Positions 18,351-30,341 of a stretch of 64,000 bases of DNA are shown here, in pieces. Made by a program: the position numbers and the translations under genes. Below the pieces are notes generated by a model. The model was given only the letters and a program-made list of their open reading frames with translations. It made no database searches and had not been told where the DNA came from. The number at the start of each line of letters is the position of its first letter. The first letter of the stretch is position 1. The DNA is from Evansella sp. AB-P1 (GTDB lineage Bacteria; Bacillota; Bacilli; Bacillales; Salisediminibacteriaceae): positions 62,001 to 126,000 of the forward strand of contig NZ_JARUKY010000006.1 of the NCBI RefSeq assembly GCF_029688925.1. Reading direction: 5' to 3'.

Positions 18351-19316
18351 TCAGCGAATAACTAGATCTGGTTTTTTCGTTAACATATGTTTCCCGTCAA
18401 TGAAACGAACTGTACCAGATTTTGCACGCATTACAACTGATTGAGTCGTTCCTCTAGACCCTTTATATTGAACTCCTCTTAGAAGCTCGCCATCCGTAAC
18501 ACCAGTTGCTGCAAAAATTGCATCGTCACCTCTAACAAGGTCTTCCATCCTTAATACACGATTCACATCTTCAATACCCATTTTTTTGCATCTAGCTAAT
18601 TCTTCGTCATTACTTGGTAATAGTTTCCCTTGGAGCTCCCCACCTAAACATTTTAATGCTACAGCTGCTAAAACTCCTTCAGGGGCTCCTCCTGAACCGA
18701 TAAGCATATCTACACCTGTATCCTCAAATGCTGTGTTAATTGCTGCAGCTACATCACCGTCTCTCATTAGCTTAATTCTTGCACCAGCTTTACGAATATC
18801 CTCAATATATTGTTGATGACGTTCACGGTTTAAAATAGCTACTACTAGATCTTCCATATCCTTGTTTTTAGCATTAGCGACAGCTCTAAGGTTGTCTGCT
18901 ACTGGTGCTTCAATATCAATTTTCCCAACTGACTCTGGACCGACAGCAATTTTGTCCATGTACATGTCTGGTGCGTGAAGGAGATTTCCATTATCTGCAA
19001 TGGCAATTACGGCAAGTGCATTCCACTCTCCATTGGCAACAATATTTGTTCCCTCAAGTGGGTCTACTGCTACATCTACTCGTGGACCGTAGCCATTACC
19101 TAGTCTTTCACCAATATATAGCATTGGTGCTTCGTCCATTTCGCCTTCTCCAATAACCACTCTCCCTTTCATTGGGATCGTATCAAAAACATCACGCATA
19201 GCCTCTGTTGCTGCTTGATCAGCAGCTTCTTTGTTTCCTCTTCCCATCCATCTAGCAGATGCAAGTGCTGCTGCCTCCGTTACTCTCACTAATTCCATTG
19301 ACAAACTTCTTTCCAT
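18351..19316 (-). CDS. glpX: fructose-1,6-bisphosphatase class II (GlpX)
   Basis: 321 residues. [11 protein letters not shown] and [15 protein letters not shown] carry the metal-binding acidic residues of the GlpX/SBPase fold, and [12 protein letters not shown] and [20 protein letters not shown] complete the family pattern. It hydrolyses fructose-1,6-bisphosphate in gluconeogenesis. The start follows AGGGGAAG. It lies 51 bp downstream of murA2 on the same strand, the arrangement known in Bacillus (ywjI next to murAB). Confidence 0.95.
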   Translation of the reverse strand: MERSLSMELVRVTEAAALASARWMGRGNKEAADQAATEAMRDVFDTIPMKGRVVIGEGEMDEAPMLYIGERLGNGYGPRVDVAVDPLEGTNIVANGEWNALAVIAIADNGNLLHAPDMYMDKIAVGPESVGKIDIEAPVADNLRAVANAKNKDMEDLVVAILNRERHQQYIEDIRKAGARIKLMRDGDVAAAINTAFEDTGVDMLIGSGGAPEGVLAAVALKCLGGELQGKLLPSNDEELARCKKMGIEDVNRVLRMEDLVRGDDAIFAATGVTDGELLRGVQYKGSRGTTQSVVMRAKSGTVRFIDGKHMLTKKPDLVIR

Positions 19317-19367
19317 ATTGCTTCCCCTCGACTCTTTTTTATTTTTTTGTATGACTTAACGCTAGTT

Positions 19368-20654
19368 TTAGGAATTCTGAATTTCTTCCAGTTCTTTTCC
19401 TGTGATGTTTTCACGCCAAACCTTTGCACCTAAGCTCTTTAATTTTTCTTCTAGTCCACCGTACCCTCGATCAATATGCTCTACTCCAGTAATTTCCGTA
19501 ACGCCATTGCCCATTAAACCAGCTACGACTAAAGCTGCTCCCGCACGTAGATCACTTGCCCGTACCTTTGCTCCTTGTAGGGTGGAACCACCATTTATTA
19601 ATGCAGATCGTCCTTCAACTTTAATGTTTGCACCCATTCTACGGAGTTCATCTATGTGCTTGAATCTAGCGTTATATATTGTATCTGTGATAATACTAGA
19701 ACCTTCTGCCTTTGTTAATAAACTGGTAAAGGGTTGCTGTAGGTCCGTTGGAAAACCAGGATAAACTAGTGTTTTCACATCAACAGGTTTTAAATTATTT
19801 GACCCACTAATAAAAATTTGATCATCTTTCTCTTCAATCATAACGCCCATTTCTCTTAGTTTTGCACTTAAGGATTCCACATGATCTGATATAACATTAT
19901 CAACTGTAATGGATTTCCCCATAGCTGCAGCTAGGATCATAAATGTTCCTGCTTCGATTCGATCAGGAATAATAGAATGTCTACAACCGTGGAGTGATTC
20001 TACCCCATTAATACGGATGACATTTGTTCCTGCACCTTTAATATTTGCACCCATGCTAGAAAGGAGAGTTGCCACATCAATAATTTCTGGTTCCTTTGCT
20101 GCATTCTCAATAGTGGTTTTCCCTTTAGCTAGTACTGCTGCAAGCATTATGTTAATTGTTGCTCCTACACTAACTACATCTAAATAAATACGACTTCCGA
20201 TTAGCTCGTCTGCCTGAAGATAAATAGCACCATGTTCGTTTGTCACTTTAGCTCCTAATGCTTCAAATCCTTTAATATGCTGATCAATCGGTCTTGGGCC
20301 AAGATTACAGCCCCCAGGTAGTCCAATGACAGCTTTCTTGAACTTTCCTAACATTGCCCCCATCATGTAATAAGAAGCACGAAGCTTCTTCACTCTACCA
20401 TTTGGAAGAGGCATCGCGAACATATTTTCAGGATGAATGACCAAAGTATCTCTATCAAGCTCCGTTTTACCACCAATTTCCTCTAATAACTCAGCTAACG
20501 TTTCTACATCTGAAATATTTGGGAGATTATCGATCGTCACTGGAGAATCTGCTAAAATTGCAGCAGGAATGAGTGCCACTGCGCTGTTTTTAGCTCCACT
20601 TATTTGAACCTTTCCCTCAAGAGGGTGGCCCCCTTCGATCAATAGTTTTTCCAT
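19368..20654 (-). CDS. murA2: UDP-N-acetylglucosamine 1-carboxyvinyltransferase 2
   Basis: 428 residues from MEKLLIEGG at 20654, which follows AGAAGGGAAG; the longer frame to 20708 lacks a good site. Lys22-Asn23 in [14 protein letters not shown] and the catalytic, fosfomycin-reactive Cys116 in [16 protein letters not shown] are present. First committed step of peptidoglycan synthesis (PEP transfer to UDP-GlcNAc). Neighbours rho/glpX/fsa identify it as the second paralogue (MurAB/MurZ) of Bacillus. Normal length. Confidence 0.95.
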   Translation of the reverse strand: MEKLLIEGGHPLEGKVQISGAKNSAVALIPAAILADSPVTIDNLPNISDVETLAELLEEIGGKTELDRDTLVIHPENMFAMPLPNGRVKKLRASYYMMGAMLGKFKKAVIGLPGGCNLGPRPIDQHIKGFEALGAKVTNEHGAIYLQADELIGSRIYLDVVSVGATINIMLAAVLAKGKTTIENAAKEPEIIDVATLLSSMGANIKGAGTNVIRINGVESLHGCRHSIIPDRIEAGTFMILAAAMGKSITVDNVISDHVESLSAKLREMGVMIEEKDDQIFISGSNNLKPVDVKTLVYPGFPTDLQQPFTSLLTKAEGSSIITDTIYNARFKHIDELRRMGANIKVEGRSALINGGSTLQGAKVRASDLRAGAALVVAGLMGNGVTEITGVEHIDRGYGGLEEKLKSLGAKVWRENITGKELEEIQNS

Positions 20655-21234
20655 AACCAGCTTCCCTTCTGTCATTCTATGATTGACATTTTTTACTATA
20701 TAAAGCATGTGATTGTTTTATTAGTACTATGTTTATTTCAAATTTTCTTTATCATAACAATCGATTCTATTTAACTTGGCTTGATTAAAAAAAATTTGTA
20801 TTGTGGTGCAAAGTAAACACTTTGAACAATGAAGGATATCAAACTTGTACCTGTGGTAAAAGCGTTCACAAGTAACCTTTGAACTTCTACACGACGATGC
20901 TACCACTGCTTTATGTAATTTTATTATTTATTTATTTTTCCCATACTGAAATGGTATCATATTCTGTCTCTATCTACCATTTTATACGGAGAAAAATTAT
21001 TTTAGACATAAAAAAAGAGAGAAGTTTCCATATAGTTAAAGAAATAGATCCTATTTTTCCAGAGAAATTAGTTCAAATTGGTTGAGGTAAAATAAAATGA
21101 TGGACGAAAGGAAGAAGGAGCAGTTGAATGGAATCTACTATAGGAAGTGGGAGTTTCACATAACCCTCCCAATGCCTAACAGAATTCAACAGCTCTCCAT
21201 ACAAAGACGTCACTTTATTAAATGAACAAAATTA
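20655..21234. other. intergenic with a decayed module-A fragment
   Basis: 20800-20885 aligns with the middle of module A (GGTGCAAAGT, ACTTGTACCTGTGGTAAAAGCGTTCACAAGTAAC compared with 2610-2670). The 68-codon frame at 20879-21085 is hydrophobic but has no start signal or homology I recognise. The rest shows nothing. Confidence 0.5.
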
Positions 21235-21266
21235 GGACAGGATATAGGACATACTAGAACCTGTCC
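21235..21266 (-). terminator. probable fsa terminator
   Basis: GGACAGG and CCTGTCC pair across an 18-nt loop, followed on the minus strand by TAATTTTG. Weak U tract. Confidence 0.5.
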
Positions 21267-21341
21267 AAATTTATCATGTTATAATCTGATTTTAATCGTG
21301 TCATTCGTACTCATTTTTGTGAGGAAAAACTATGAAATTGA

Positions 21342-21992
21342 CTATTTCTTATTAGCATTTTCCCAGTCGGATAAAAACTTATCTATCCCTGCGTCTGTTA
21401 AAGGGTGCTTTACAAGCTGCTGAATAACCTTTAAAGGAATCGTTGCAATATGAGCCCCTCTTAAAGCTGATTCCGTTACATGCTGCGGGTGACGGATGGA
21501 TGCAGCAATGATTTCAGAGGAAATTCCATGCAGATCAAAAATTTCTGCGATTTTTGAAATCAATTCTAGGCCATCATGACCTATATCGTCTAGTCTTCCT
21601 AAGAACGGTGATACGTATGTTGCTCCAGCTCGTGCAGCTAATAATGCTTGATTTGCGGAGAAAATTAAGGTGACATTTGTTTTAATATTTAATTCGGAAA
21701 ATGTTTTAACTGCTTTTAGTCCCTCTAAAGTCATGGGAACCTTTATCGTAATGTTTGGAGCAATAGCTGCTAATTCTTTTCCTTCTTCTATCATTCCTTT
21801 AGCGTCTAATGCAATAACCTCAGCACTTACAGACCCCTCCGTAACAACAGATGTAATCTCTTTTAGTCGATCATGGAAATCTACCCCTTCCTTTGCTACA
21901 AGGGACGGATTTGTCGTTACTCCAGCTAAAATTCCTAAATCGTAGGCTTCCTTAATTTCCTCTATATTTGCAGTATCAATAAAAAACTTCAT
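21342..21992 (-). CDS. fsa: fructose-6-phosphate aldolase / transaldolase-like protein
   Basis: 216 residues. [16 protein letters not shown] and [13 protein letters not shown] are the start of the small transaldolase subfamily. The Schiff-base lysine is Lys84 in ITIKVPMT. Known as ywjH in B. subtilis, where it acts as transaldolase; by sequence the family is called MipB/TalC/Fsa. The start follows GATGAGGTGATCT. It lies between murA2 and fba, so a carbohydrate-interconversion role fits. Whether it is an aldolase or a transaldolase cannot be decided from the sequence. Confidence 0.93.
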   Translation of the reverse strand: MKFFIDTANIEEIKEAYDLGILAGVTTNPSLVAKEGVDFHDRLKEITSVVTEGSVSAEVIALDAKGMIEEGKELAAIAPNITIKVPMTLEGLKAVKTFSELNIKTNVTLIFSANQALLAARAGATYVSPFLGRLDDIGHDGLELISKIAEIFDLHGISSEIIAASIRHPQHVTESALRGAHIATIPLKVIQQLVKHPLTDAGIDKFLSDWENANKK

Positions 21993-22139
21993 TAGATCAC
22001 CTCATCCTTAGATTTAATAAAAATTATTTTGTACGTTCTTCATAGTTAGTTCGGCTGCGGTGATTTACTTATACCCGCAATTCTCGCTATTGGAACATAT
22101 ATTAGTGACAGTTCATCAATAAAATATGTATGTATCTTT

Positions 22140-22475
22140 TCAGGGTAGACCTCTCATGCAAGTTAAACTTGCACCATGGGGGATGAAAATACTCATCTGG
22201 AGGTTCATCCGTTACTGGTGAACGCTTTCACCATAGGCATAAGTGCGACATCTGTTCATACTTCACAGTGTCTTCTTTACCGCCGGCAACGTCTCAGCCT
22301 CCACACTATACATTTAGTATAATGCTAAAGTACATGGGCCTGTCTCCGCCTCTGCAAGTGTTGCTCTGTTGTTATATGCGTCGAGACAACTCGAAGTTTA
22401 TTCGTGAAGCATATGCTCGTCACTGGAGTCGTCACCCTCCACTCCTGAACCAATACCTATTTTCAGGGTACTCCT
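22140..22475 (-). repeat. module A, full-length copy in inverted orientation
   Basis: The reverse complement runs from CCTGAAAATAGG (22470) to GAGTATTTTCATCCCCCAT (about 22195-22170) and GGTGCAAGTTTAACTTGCAT. It matches 2920-3175 for most of its length and 49640-49750 in part. Short open frames inside are not genes. It lies between fsa and fba. Confidence 0.8.
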
Positions 22476-22730
22476 TAAAATAGAGATTAAGAGTTTGCAC
22501 TGGCTGATGACAAACTCTTAAATCATGTATATATAGATAGGAAATCAAAAGAATGCTCAATAGTATCTTGTTACCGCTTACGGTTTTCGAAAGATTTTGA
22601 CAGATTATGACGTGAAATGAGACTGACAACATCAAATGGGATAAAAGACTGTTGTCAACTCACTTCAAATCATCTTAACCTCATCAAAAGAACGAAGAAA
22701 GGCAAATCAATCATATTTCACAATCGTACA

Positions 22731-23594
22731 CTATGCTTTATTTGATGAACCGAATTCTCGCATTTTTGCAACAACTGTTTCCTTAATGGCTTCACGAGCA
22801 GGTCCTAAGTATTTACGCGGATCATACATTTCTGGGTTGTCAGCAAGAACTTCACGAACACGCTTCGCTGAAGAAATTTGACTCTCTGTGTTCACGTTAA
22901 TTTTCGCTGTACCAAGAGAAATAGCTTTCTGAATATCATGTGTTGGAATACCTGTTCCACCATGAAGAACAAGTGGTACACCAGTAAGCTTTCCAACCTC
23001 CTCCATACGATCAAAGCCTAAATTTGGCTCTCCTTTGTAAGGACCGTGAACAGAGCCTAATGCAGGTGCAAAGCAATCTACATTTGTCTCTCGAACTAAC
23101 TGATCACATTCTGAAGGAATAGCGTATGCTGCTTCTGCATCCTCAACAACGAGATCATCCTCCTGGCCACCAATACGACCAAGCTCCGCCTCTACAGACA
23201 CACCTAACGTATGAGCAACATCTACCACTCGTTTCGTAAGAGCAATATTTTCCTCTAAAGGATAATGAGAACCGTCAATCATTACAGAAGTAAACCCTGC
23301 GTACATCGCTTCTACACACTTTTCAAAACTAGAACCATGGTCTAAGTGAATAGCTACAGGTACCGTAACATTATAATCAGCCATTAACCCTTCCACAATG
23401 TTTACTACTGTAAAGAAACCACCCATGTAGCGAGTAGCACCCTCAGAAACACCAAGAATGACTGGAGACTTCTCTTCCTCAGCCGCTTGCAATATTGCCT
23501 GAGCAAATTCAAGATTATTAATATTAAATTGACCAACCGCATACCCTTCTGCTTTTGCTTCTTCAAGCATTTCTTTCATCGATACTAAAGGCAT
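22731..23594 (-). CDS. fba: class II fructose-1,6-bisphosphate aldolase
   Basis: 287 residues from [10 protein letters not shown], which follows a perfect AAAGGAGGAATTT; the longer frame to 23669 is untranslated leader. Zinc and catalytic residues are in HLDHGSS (Asp85, His86), GSVHGPYKG and [15 protein letters not shown] binds the substrate phosphate. Central glycolytic and gluconeogenic enzyme. It follows spo0F as in B. subtilis, with a terminator between, so it is probably transcribed alone. Confidence 0.97.
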   Translation of the reverse strand: MPLVSMKEMLEEAKAEGYAVGQFNINNLEFAQAILQAAEEEKSPVILGVSEGATRYMGGFFTVVNIVEGLMADYNVTVPVAIHLDHGSSFEKCVEAMYAGFTSVMIDGSHYPLEENIALTKRVVDVAHTLGVSVEAELGRIGGQEDDLVVEDAEAAYAIPSECDQLVRETNVDCFAPALGSVHGPYKGEPNLGFDRMEEVGKLTGVPLVLHGGTGIPTHDIQKAISLGTAKINVNTESQISSAKRVREVLADNPEMYDPRKYLGPAREAIKETVVAKMREFGSSNKA

Positions 23595-23733
23595 TATTAA
23601 ATTCCTCCTTTGACGTTCATACGTTAAAATAGTCCACCAAAATGAATGACCATATAAATTAATCAACAATATTAGTAATATTTACTTACTAAAGCCAGAT
23701 TATCCTTATTGATTTTAACTTCGTTGTTACGTG

Positions 23734-23763
23734 AAAAAAGCCATGAACCAATTGGGTCATAGC
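23734..23763 (-). terminator. spo0F terminator
   Basis: On the minus strand GCTATGACC, a short loop containing AATT, and GGTTCATGGC form a stem followed by TTTTTT. Confidence 0.85.
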
Positions 23764-23870
23764 CATAACCATTCACCCGGTTGACTTAACTATAGTATAA
23801 CATAGAGAAAATAAAATTCCTTTCATAATGAACGAAAAGAATAGTGTTAAAACTAACGATTTTAGGACCC

Positions 23871-24239
23871 TTAATTCTTCTGCCCCAAATAATTTTTCAC
23901 TTCATCACGGACTTCATCAATATCAAATGGCTTTGCAAAATGAGTAAGTGCCCCTAATTGCATAGCCTCATTAATCATTTCCAGCTCCCCATATGCGGTC
24001 ATCATAATTACTTCAGCCTTCGCACCCATCTTTTTAATTTCCCTTAATATCTCTAGCCCATCCATACCAGGAATCTTCATATCCAATAAAATTAAATCAG
24101 GCTCATCTTCCTCAACAATCTTCAACGCCTGCTTACCATTGGAAGCCTGTAATGTTTTATAACCATCCTTCTCAAATACTTCATTCAGAAGAACTCGTAT
24201 CCCGAATTGATCGTCAACAATTAATAGTTTTTTCTCCAA
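23871..24239 (-). CDS. spo0F: sporulation phosphorelay response regulator Spo0F
   Basis: 122 residues, a stand-alone receiver domain. The acidic pocket is Asp9-Asp10, the phosphorylated Asp53 is in [11 protein letters not shown], Thr81 is in MMTAYGE, and Lys103 is in FAKPFDIDE. It accepts phosphate from the sporulation kinases and passes it to Spo0B. The start codon is TTG (24239), set by a strong GGGGAGG seven bases upstream; there is no better ATG. The order spo0F-fba is that of B. subtilis. A possible Spo0A box (TTTGTCAAA on the minus strand at 24537-24545) lies about 300 bp upstream. Confidence 0.96.
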   Translation of the reverse strand: MEKKLLIVDDQFGIRVLLNEVFEKDGYKTLQASNGKQALKIVEEDEPDLILLDMKIPGMDGLEILREIKKMGAKAEVIMMTAYGELEMINEAMQLGALTHFAKPFDIDEVRDEVKNYLGQKN

Positions 24240-24536
24240 CTCAAAGCCTCCCCTAAAATTTCATCAATTACCTTTTATATCCTATATTAAAAAGTAATTC
24301 GCCTTAATTGTAAATAATCCTTCTTTCCTCCCAATAAAAATAATAATCAACACCGTGTCAATATATGTTACACCAGCCCCTCAAATAGTCCAAAAGAACT
24401 ACTAATCAATCCACTTAAACAGCAAAATTTGTCGCAAAATAACTAAAAAAAATTTTACATCCCCTTGTTTAAAACACTACTCTAAGACACAAAATACAAC
24501 TACCAACACCCCTTTGGGTTAACAGAAGCACTATTG

Positions 24537-24545
24537 TTTGACAAA
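24537..24545 (-). promoter_or_regulatory. candidate Spo0A box upstream of spo0F
   Basis: TTTGTCAAA matches the TTTGTCRAA-type consensus. It is about 300 bp from the spo0F start, next to the terminator of the gene before, so its role is uncertain. Confidence 0.3.
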
Positions 24546-24551
24546 CAGCAA

Positions 24552-24579
24552 AGTGCCCTCGGCAAAAACCGAGGGCACC
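24552..24579 (-). terminator. terminator of the sigma/anti-sigma operon
   Basis: GTGCCCTCGG and CCGAGGGCAC form a perfect 10-bp stem around a six-base loop; the U tract is short (TTTG). Confidence 0.75.
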
Positions 24580-24582
24580 ACC

Positions 24583-26043
24583 TCAATCAAATCCGTACAT
24601 TGCATCAACAATCCTCAGCAGGTCATCCCTTTCTATATTCCCAGCAGATAACGAGTAAAACATATCATCTTCCCAAGACAATTGAATTTCATCGTCTCTA
24701 GAAAATATTTTGAATTCCATCCCCTGGTGATCAATTAAATCAACCATACCACCACGTTCATCATATTCCTCATCTACATCGTTCTGTGCAATAAACGTCA
24801 GAACTCCTTCATATCTCGGACTTCTATAAGTAACAAAAAGTCTACTTTCTTCACCATCATTGTAGCTATGAATTCTATCAGGAATAAACCACTGCGGAGT
24901 ATCTCCTGGTGTCACTACCTCGTATGGAAAATCTGCCTCAGCTTCTGCAACCGTGCCATAGCTATTGTAAAAGGATTCGTCTCCGTATGTGGCATCGACT
25001 AATCTCAATAAATCATCACGGTTTAACTCACTAGATGAAATTGAATAGGTTACCTCATTATCCCGCCAAGCTAATATGATCGTTTCCTTTTCTTTGAATA
25101 AGTTAAGCTCTGTACCATTATGGTCAATTATTTCTTCAGGGGGATTATCTTCATGACCATCCGTCCTATCCACCATATCTTCTGGTACTTCTCCCACGGA
25201 CGCCATAAAATTTACAATTGGTATCGAAGTTTCTCCTCCTCTATAGCTGATCGAAAGACTAGTCAATTCCTCAAAACTGATAACAAAAATTTCTCTAATT
25301 GTAAAACTATCAATTGGATTCTCTCCAGGAGTAGAAATATTAAAAGGAAAATCCTCCAACGCCTCCTCAATGGTGTCGTACCTTTTCCAATTATCGTCCT
25401 CCGGCTCTGGATCTGAATCATCGGTGTCCATAGCTTGTGAATCGATAAAATAGTGCATTAATTCAACCATTATATTTTGAGGTTGGTCCCATTCGTACTG
25501 ATAAACTACTTCATCTTGAAGGTGATAAATGGAATCATCGAGATTTGACCTTAATCCAATAGACTCTCCATTATCTAGAAAGAGCTTCACTTCCAGTCCA
25601 AATCCAAGAGGGTCTACCTCCTCAGTAATTACCATTGGATCATTAAGCCTTTCTTTCAACTCCTGTAATTTTTCTTCGTCTTCCAACACAACATAGTTTG
25701 TCTCTTCCTCTATATCTTGTAAAACGCCAAGGGGTCCTCCATGAGTGATATACACTTTTTCAATTGTTCCATCAATGAACAAATCCATCTCTTCGTCGTC
25801 CTGTTCATTATCTGGACCAGCTGGCACGAAATTTTCACCGATCCATTCATACGTGAGGAGAAAGCCGATAAAAAGAACGGAAAGAACCACAACGGGTATA
25901 CCGATTCTCCTTCCTAAAGAAGATGCTATAATGGGTTCATTTTCTTTTAGCCTCCCTTTCGCCTGACGATACGACTTCATTTTTTCCCCTTCATCCCGGT
26001 TTAACGTCTTTAATTCCTTCAGTTGTTCATCTAAACGATTCAT
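24583..26043 (-). CDS. probable membrane-bound anti-sigma factor of the adjacent ECF sigma
   Basis: 486 residues. The N-terminal 45 residues are charged and cytoplasmic, with one membrane segment at about 48-66 (IGIPVVVLSVLFIGFLLTYEW). A very acidic external part follows, with two related domains (roughly 220-355 and 360-486) that share DFPF.. STPGE / DFPYEVVTPGD, an IHSYNDGEESRLFVTYRS-like strand and an NRDDLLRLVDATYG / ERDDLLRIVDAMYG ending, like DUF4367-type repeats. It overlaps the sigma gene by 17 bp, so translation is coupled. A membrane topology with a cytoplasmic N-terminus next to an ECF gene is the usual anti-sigma layout. No HxxxCxxC zinc motif is visible, so it is not a ZAS protein. 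The sensed signal is unknown. Confidence 0.7.
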   Translation of the reverse strand: MNRLDEQLKELKTLNRDEGEKMKSYRQAKGRLKENEPIIASSLGRRIGIPVVVLSVLFIGFLLTYEWIGENFVPAGPDNEQDDEEMDLFIDGTIEKVYITHGGPLGVLQDIEEETNYVVLEDEEKLQELKERLNDPMVITEEVDPLGFGLEVKLFLDNGESIGLRSNLDDSIYHLQDEVVYQYEWDQPQNIMVELMHYFIDSQAMDTDDSDPEPEDDNWKRYDTIEEALEDFPFNISTPGENPIDSFTIREIFVISFEELTSLSISYRGGETSIPIVNFMASVGEVPEDMVDRTDGHEDNPPEEIIDHNGTELNLFKEKETIILAWRDNEVTYSISSSELNRDDLLRLVDATYGDESFYNSYGTVAEAEADFPYEVVTPGDTPQWFIPDRIHSYNDGEESRLFVTYRSPRYEGVLTFIAQNDVDEEYDERGGMVDLIDHQGMEFKIFSRDDEIQLSWEDDMFYSLSAGNIERDDLLRIVDAMYGFD

Positions 26044-26539
26044 CTGCTTCCACCTCCTCCTTCATTTCCAAACGCAGCTTTTCCATTGCTCGGTGCGTCA
26101 TCATTTTTACTTTTCCCTCTGACCAACCTAAAATGGAGGCTGTTTCTTTTACTGACAGCTCTTGAATTTTCCGTAAAACAATGACTTCTTTATAAGATCG
26201 TTTCATGGATGAAATGTGATCATATAGCTCCTGTACCGTCTCATTTTTTCCAACATTCATCTCCACTGTTTCTGCTGAAGTAATCGTGCCTATTTTTTCA
26301 AAAGGCCATAAATAAATAGGCCGTTGTTTTCGTAAATAATCGATGGTACAATTCCTGGCAATTCGTATGACCCAAGTAGAAAATTGAGATTTCCCATCGA
26401 ACTGATCTCGATTGCGATACATCTTCACGAACGTCTCTTGTGTGAGATCTTCCGCAATTTCCTTATCGCCAACCATGAATAAAATGTAAGAATAAATCCG
26501 ATCACTATATTGAAAATAAAGATCCTCAAAATCATTCAC
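26027..26539 (-). CDS. ECF-type RNA polymerase sigma factor
   Basis: 170 residues if it starts at the GTG of VNDFEDLYFQYSD (26539), which follows AAGGGGGAG. Region 2 is DRIYSYILFMVGDKEIAEDLTQETFVKMYRN...FSTWVIRIARNCTIDYLRKQRP. Region 4 is VIVLRKIQELSVKETASILGWSEGKVKMMTHRAMEKLR, with its helix-turn-helix. Together with the overlapping membrane protein it forms a cell-envelope stress switch. The spacing and linker (PIYLWPFEKIG) resemble the SigV/SigX/SigM class, but I do not assign it to one. Autoregulation is likely; I could not identify a clean ECF promoter. Confidence 0.9.
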   Translation of the reverse strand: MNDFEDLYFQYSDRIYSYILFMVGDKEIAEDLTQETFVKMYRNRDQFDGKSQFSTWVIRIARNCTIDYLRKQRPIYLWPFEKIGTITSAETVEMNVGKNETVQELYDHISSMKRSYKEVIVLRKIQELSVKETASILGWSEGKVKMMTHRAMEKLRLEMKEEVEADESFR

Positions 26540-26802
26540 TTTGTCTGTCTCCCCCTTCCTTACCCTCTTAGACGTACACAATTAAAAATGGTAACGATTT
26601 TCATGAAAAAATAGTTTGAATTGTTTTAGATACAACTAAAATAGTAGTATAAGTAATAGACATTGTTAAGCTAGCTTGCTGAAATCAATTATAACGTTCG
26701 TCTTTTCAACAACTATTCAATTATGGAATTCATTCACAAAACAATTATTTCGAACAGTAAATTGACATTTTTACCATATCATTAGTAAGAGGGGTATAGA
26801 TA

Positions 26803-27366
26803 ATGAAGATATTTCAAACGCAAGTGCAGGGCCTGTTGAACCGTTTCACAGACATAGAGGATGAGCTTGAAGATGCTGCACGTATGATTGCTCAAAGTAT
26901 TATAAGCGAAGGAAAAGTTTGGATTTTCGGGGAAAAAGAAATGAAAGGCATTATTCATCAAGCTGTGGAAGGAGAGGATTCCTTTCCTAATATAATGGAA
27001 GGAACAATAGGAGGACATTCTACCCAACAACTAGACACCGTGATTGTTTTTTCTCCCGATCCACATAGCCAGTGGGCAGATCATGTAGTGTCAACAGCTA
27101 AGGAAGTCCCTTGCAACGTGATCGGTGTTAGTTCTGAGAGGAATTTGGCCGCTACTTCTCCAGCCGAAAGTAATAATGACACCTCCTGGGGTGAAAAATG
27201 TGACCTATTTTTCTCAACAGGTGTGAAAAGAGGATTAGTACCTACTGAATCGGGCCAGTTTCTTGGACATCCACACCTATTAGTAGGGCTCCATATTTAT
27301 TACTTATTGTACTTAACCACAATGGAATTTTTAGAAGAGCATGGATACTTCGAAGAGGAAAACTAG
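26803..27366 (+). CDS. ywjG: DUF2529 protein (YwjG)
   Basis: 187 residues. KIFQTQVQGLLNRFTDIEDELEDAARMIAQSI and VWIFGEKEM, followed by LDTVIVFSPDPHSQWADHVVSTAKEVPCNVIGVS, have the pattern of an SIS-like Rossmann fold. FLGHPHLLVGLHIYYLLYLTTMEFLEE closes the protein. The position between spo0F and pyrG matches B. subtilis ywjG. SIS domains bind phosphosugars, but no function is established here. The start follows AAGAGGGGT. Confidence 0.85.
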   Translation: MKIFQTQVQGLLNRFTDIEDELEDAARMIAQSIISEGKVWIFGEKEMKGIIHQAVEGEDSFPNIMEGTIGGHSTQQLDTVIVFSPDPHSQWADHVVSTAKEVPCNVIGVSSERNLAATSPAESNNDTSWGEKCDLFFSTGVKRGLVPTESGQFLGHPHLLVGLHIYYLLYLTTMEFLEEHGYFEEEN

Positions 27367-27399
27367 TAACGACATTGCACTAGTATGATCGGGTTGGGG

Positions 27400-27530
27400 C
27401 GGTCTATGAGCAGGTTTGGGTGTTCTATGAGCAGGTTTTGGCTTTCTATGAGCAAGTTTGTTTCCTATGAGCAGGTTCTACCTTCCTATGAGCAGGTTCC
27501 GCCGTTCTATGAGCATTCCGCCTTCTAAAC
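27400..27530 (+). repeat. 21-bp tandem repeat TCTATGAGCAGGTT, six units
   Basis: TCTATGAGCA or CCTATGAGCA starts at 27403, 27424, 27445, 27464, 27485 and 27506, i.e. 21-bp steps with one 19-bp step. The same consensus occurs with 21-bp steps at 60877-60970. The array lies just after ywjG and before a terminator. Non-coding. Confidence 0.8.
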
Positions 27531-27540
27531 GTTACAAAAA

Positions 27541-27577
27541 AAAGAGGACGACGCATAACCGTCATCCTCTTCTTTTA
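27541..27577. terminator. bidirectional terminator between ywjG and hydrolase gene
   Basis: AAAGAGGACGACG and CGTCATCCTCTTCTTTT pair over a short loop, with A and T runs outside. Confidence 0.8.
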
Positions 27578-27637
27578 TATTCCGTTTTATAGCATAGACC
27601 TGTGCGGGCCAACGCCAGTCTATTATCATTAGTTATG

Positions 27638-28423
27638 TTAAGCCGTTTCCGGTAGTGATTTCTGCATAAATTCTATCGTGATTTGATTAAATTCCTGGGG
27701 TTGTTCAATATTGCAAACGTGTCCTGAATTTTCGATTCGTTGAAGGGTTAAGTTTTCGTTTTGTTTGACTAGTTCCTCCACTGAGGGCAAAAATAAATAG
27801 TCTTCTTCTCCCATTACAAATAAGGTAGGGATATTATAAAAATTGTTTTGCAACCTTCTTAAATAAGGGTTGATTGCCCTTGTTAATGTAAACCATCGAA
27901 TAAACTGCTTTTGACACATTTTTTTCGCCTGGCTAACAAACACATTCCTGGACTCTAAATGATTGCTCTTCGGCATAATTACCCATGCGAAGAAACGATA
28001 TAGCCACATATATGGAATAATGTGCTTACACAAATTCCCTAAAGATATTAAAATTTTTGTCCTAACGTTCATTTTAATTACTGCCCCACCGAGAATCATA
28101 GAAGTAATTCGTTTTGGATGCTTTTGGGCGATTGTTTGGACGATAATTGTACCTAGAGACATACCAATAAAATGTGCTGATTTTATTTTTAAATGATCAA
28201 GGACTTTAATCACATCATCAGCTACTTGAACAAATGTATCTCCTTTTTTCCAAATCATCTGATCCGATTTACCATGACCTCTTAAATCTATTAATAAAAC
28301 GTTAAAATGTTTTTTATACTCCTTTACTTGCTTAAACCATGTGTTGGAGTTTCCTCCAGCACCATGTATGAGAGTTACCCAAGGCTGATTAGCATTAACA
28401 ACATATTGTTTAAAATGTAACAC
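27638..28423 (-). CDS. alpha/beta-fold hydrolase
   Basis: 261 residues. The oxyanion loop HGAGGNSNTW is at about 20-29, DLRGHGKSD at 46-54, and the nucleophile Ser is in GMSLG (about 87-91). The acid is near MGEEDYLF and the His is in SGHVCN near the C-terminus. The fold and triad are intact; substrate unknown (esterase, lipase or lactonase are all possible). It lies beyond the pyrG terminator and is not part of the B. subtilis order here. A similar but distinct hydrolase is encoded at 52670-53476. Confidence 0.8.
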   Translation of the reverse strand: MLHFKQYVVNANQPWVTLIHGAGGNSNTWFKQVKEYKKHFNVLLIDLRGHGKSDQMIWKKGDTFVQVADDVIKVLDHLKIKSAHFIGMSLGTIIVQTIAQKHPKRITSMILGGAVIKMNVRTKILISLGNLCKHIIPYMWLYRFFAWVIMPKSNHLESRNVFVSQAKKMCQKQFIRWFTLTRAINPYLRRLQNNFYNIPTLFVMGEEDYLFLPSVEELVKQNENLTLQRIENSGHVCNIEQPQEFNQITIEFMQKSLPETA

Positions 28424-28654
28424 AAACCCTACTCCTCACTTTAGATTTATTATCTTTTTACGCGCTTTAGTTAAAAGATGATCTTCGAGAGGCTTATCCT
28501 GATTTATTCTATAAAATTAACTTTGTAAAACATCGCTTCTTTTTTTCACAGATACGTAGATATTATAACAGAATCACGGATTGCATCCTATATGTCCATT
28601 GTAAAAAGTATAAAAAAACAGTTTCTCCACTTAATCTTCACTATCAACAATTAC

Positions 28655-28695
28655 AAAAAACCCGCACGACGTTTTAATAAACGGCAGCGCGGGTT
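28655..28695 (-). terminator. pyrG terminator
   Basis: AAACCCGC and GCGGGTTTTTTG on the minus strand enclose a second weak stem (GCCGTTTATTAAAACG). Confidence 0.85.
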
Positions 28696-28715
28696 TAAAT
28701 GAAAAATAGTGATTA

Positions 28716-30341
<1,626 letters not shown>

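Noticed and set aside
20879-21085. 68-codon hydrophobic plus-strand frame
   Set aside because: It overlaps a decayed module-A fragment, has no ribosome binding site, and no recognisable homology.
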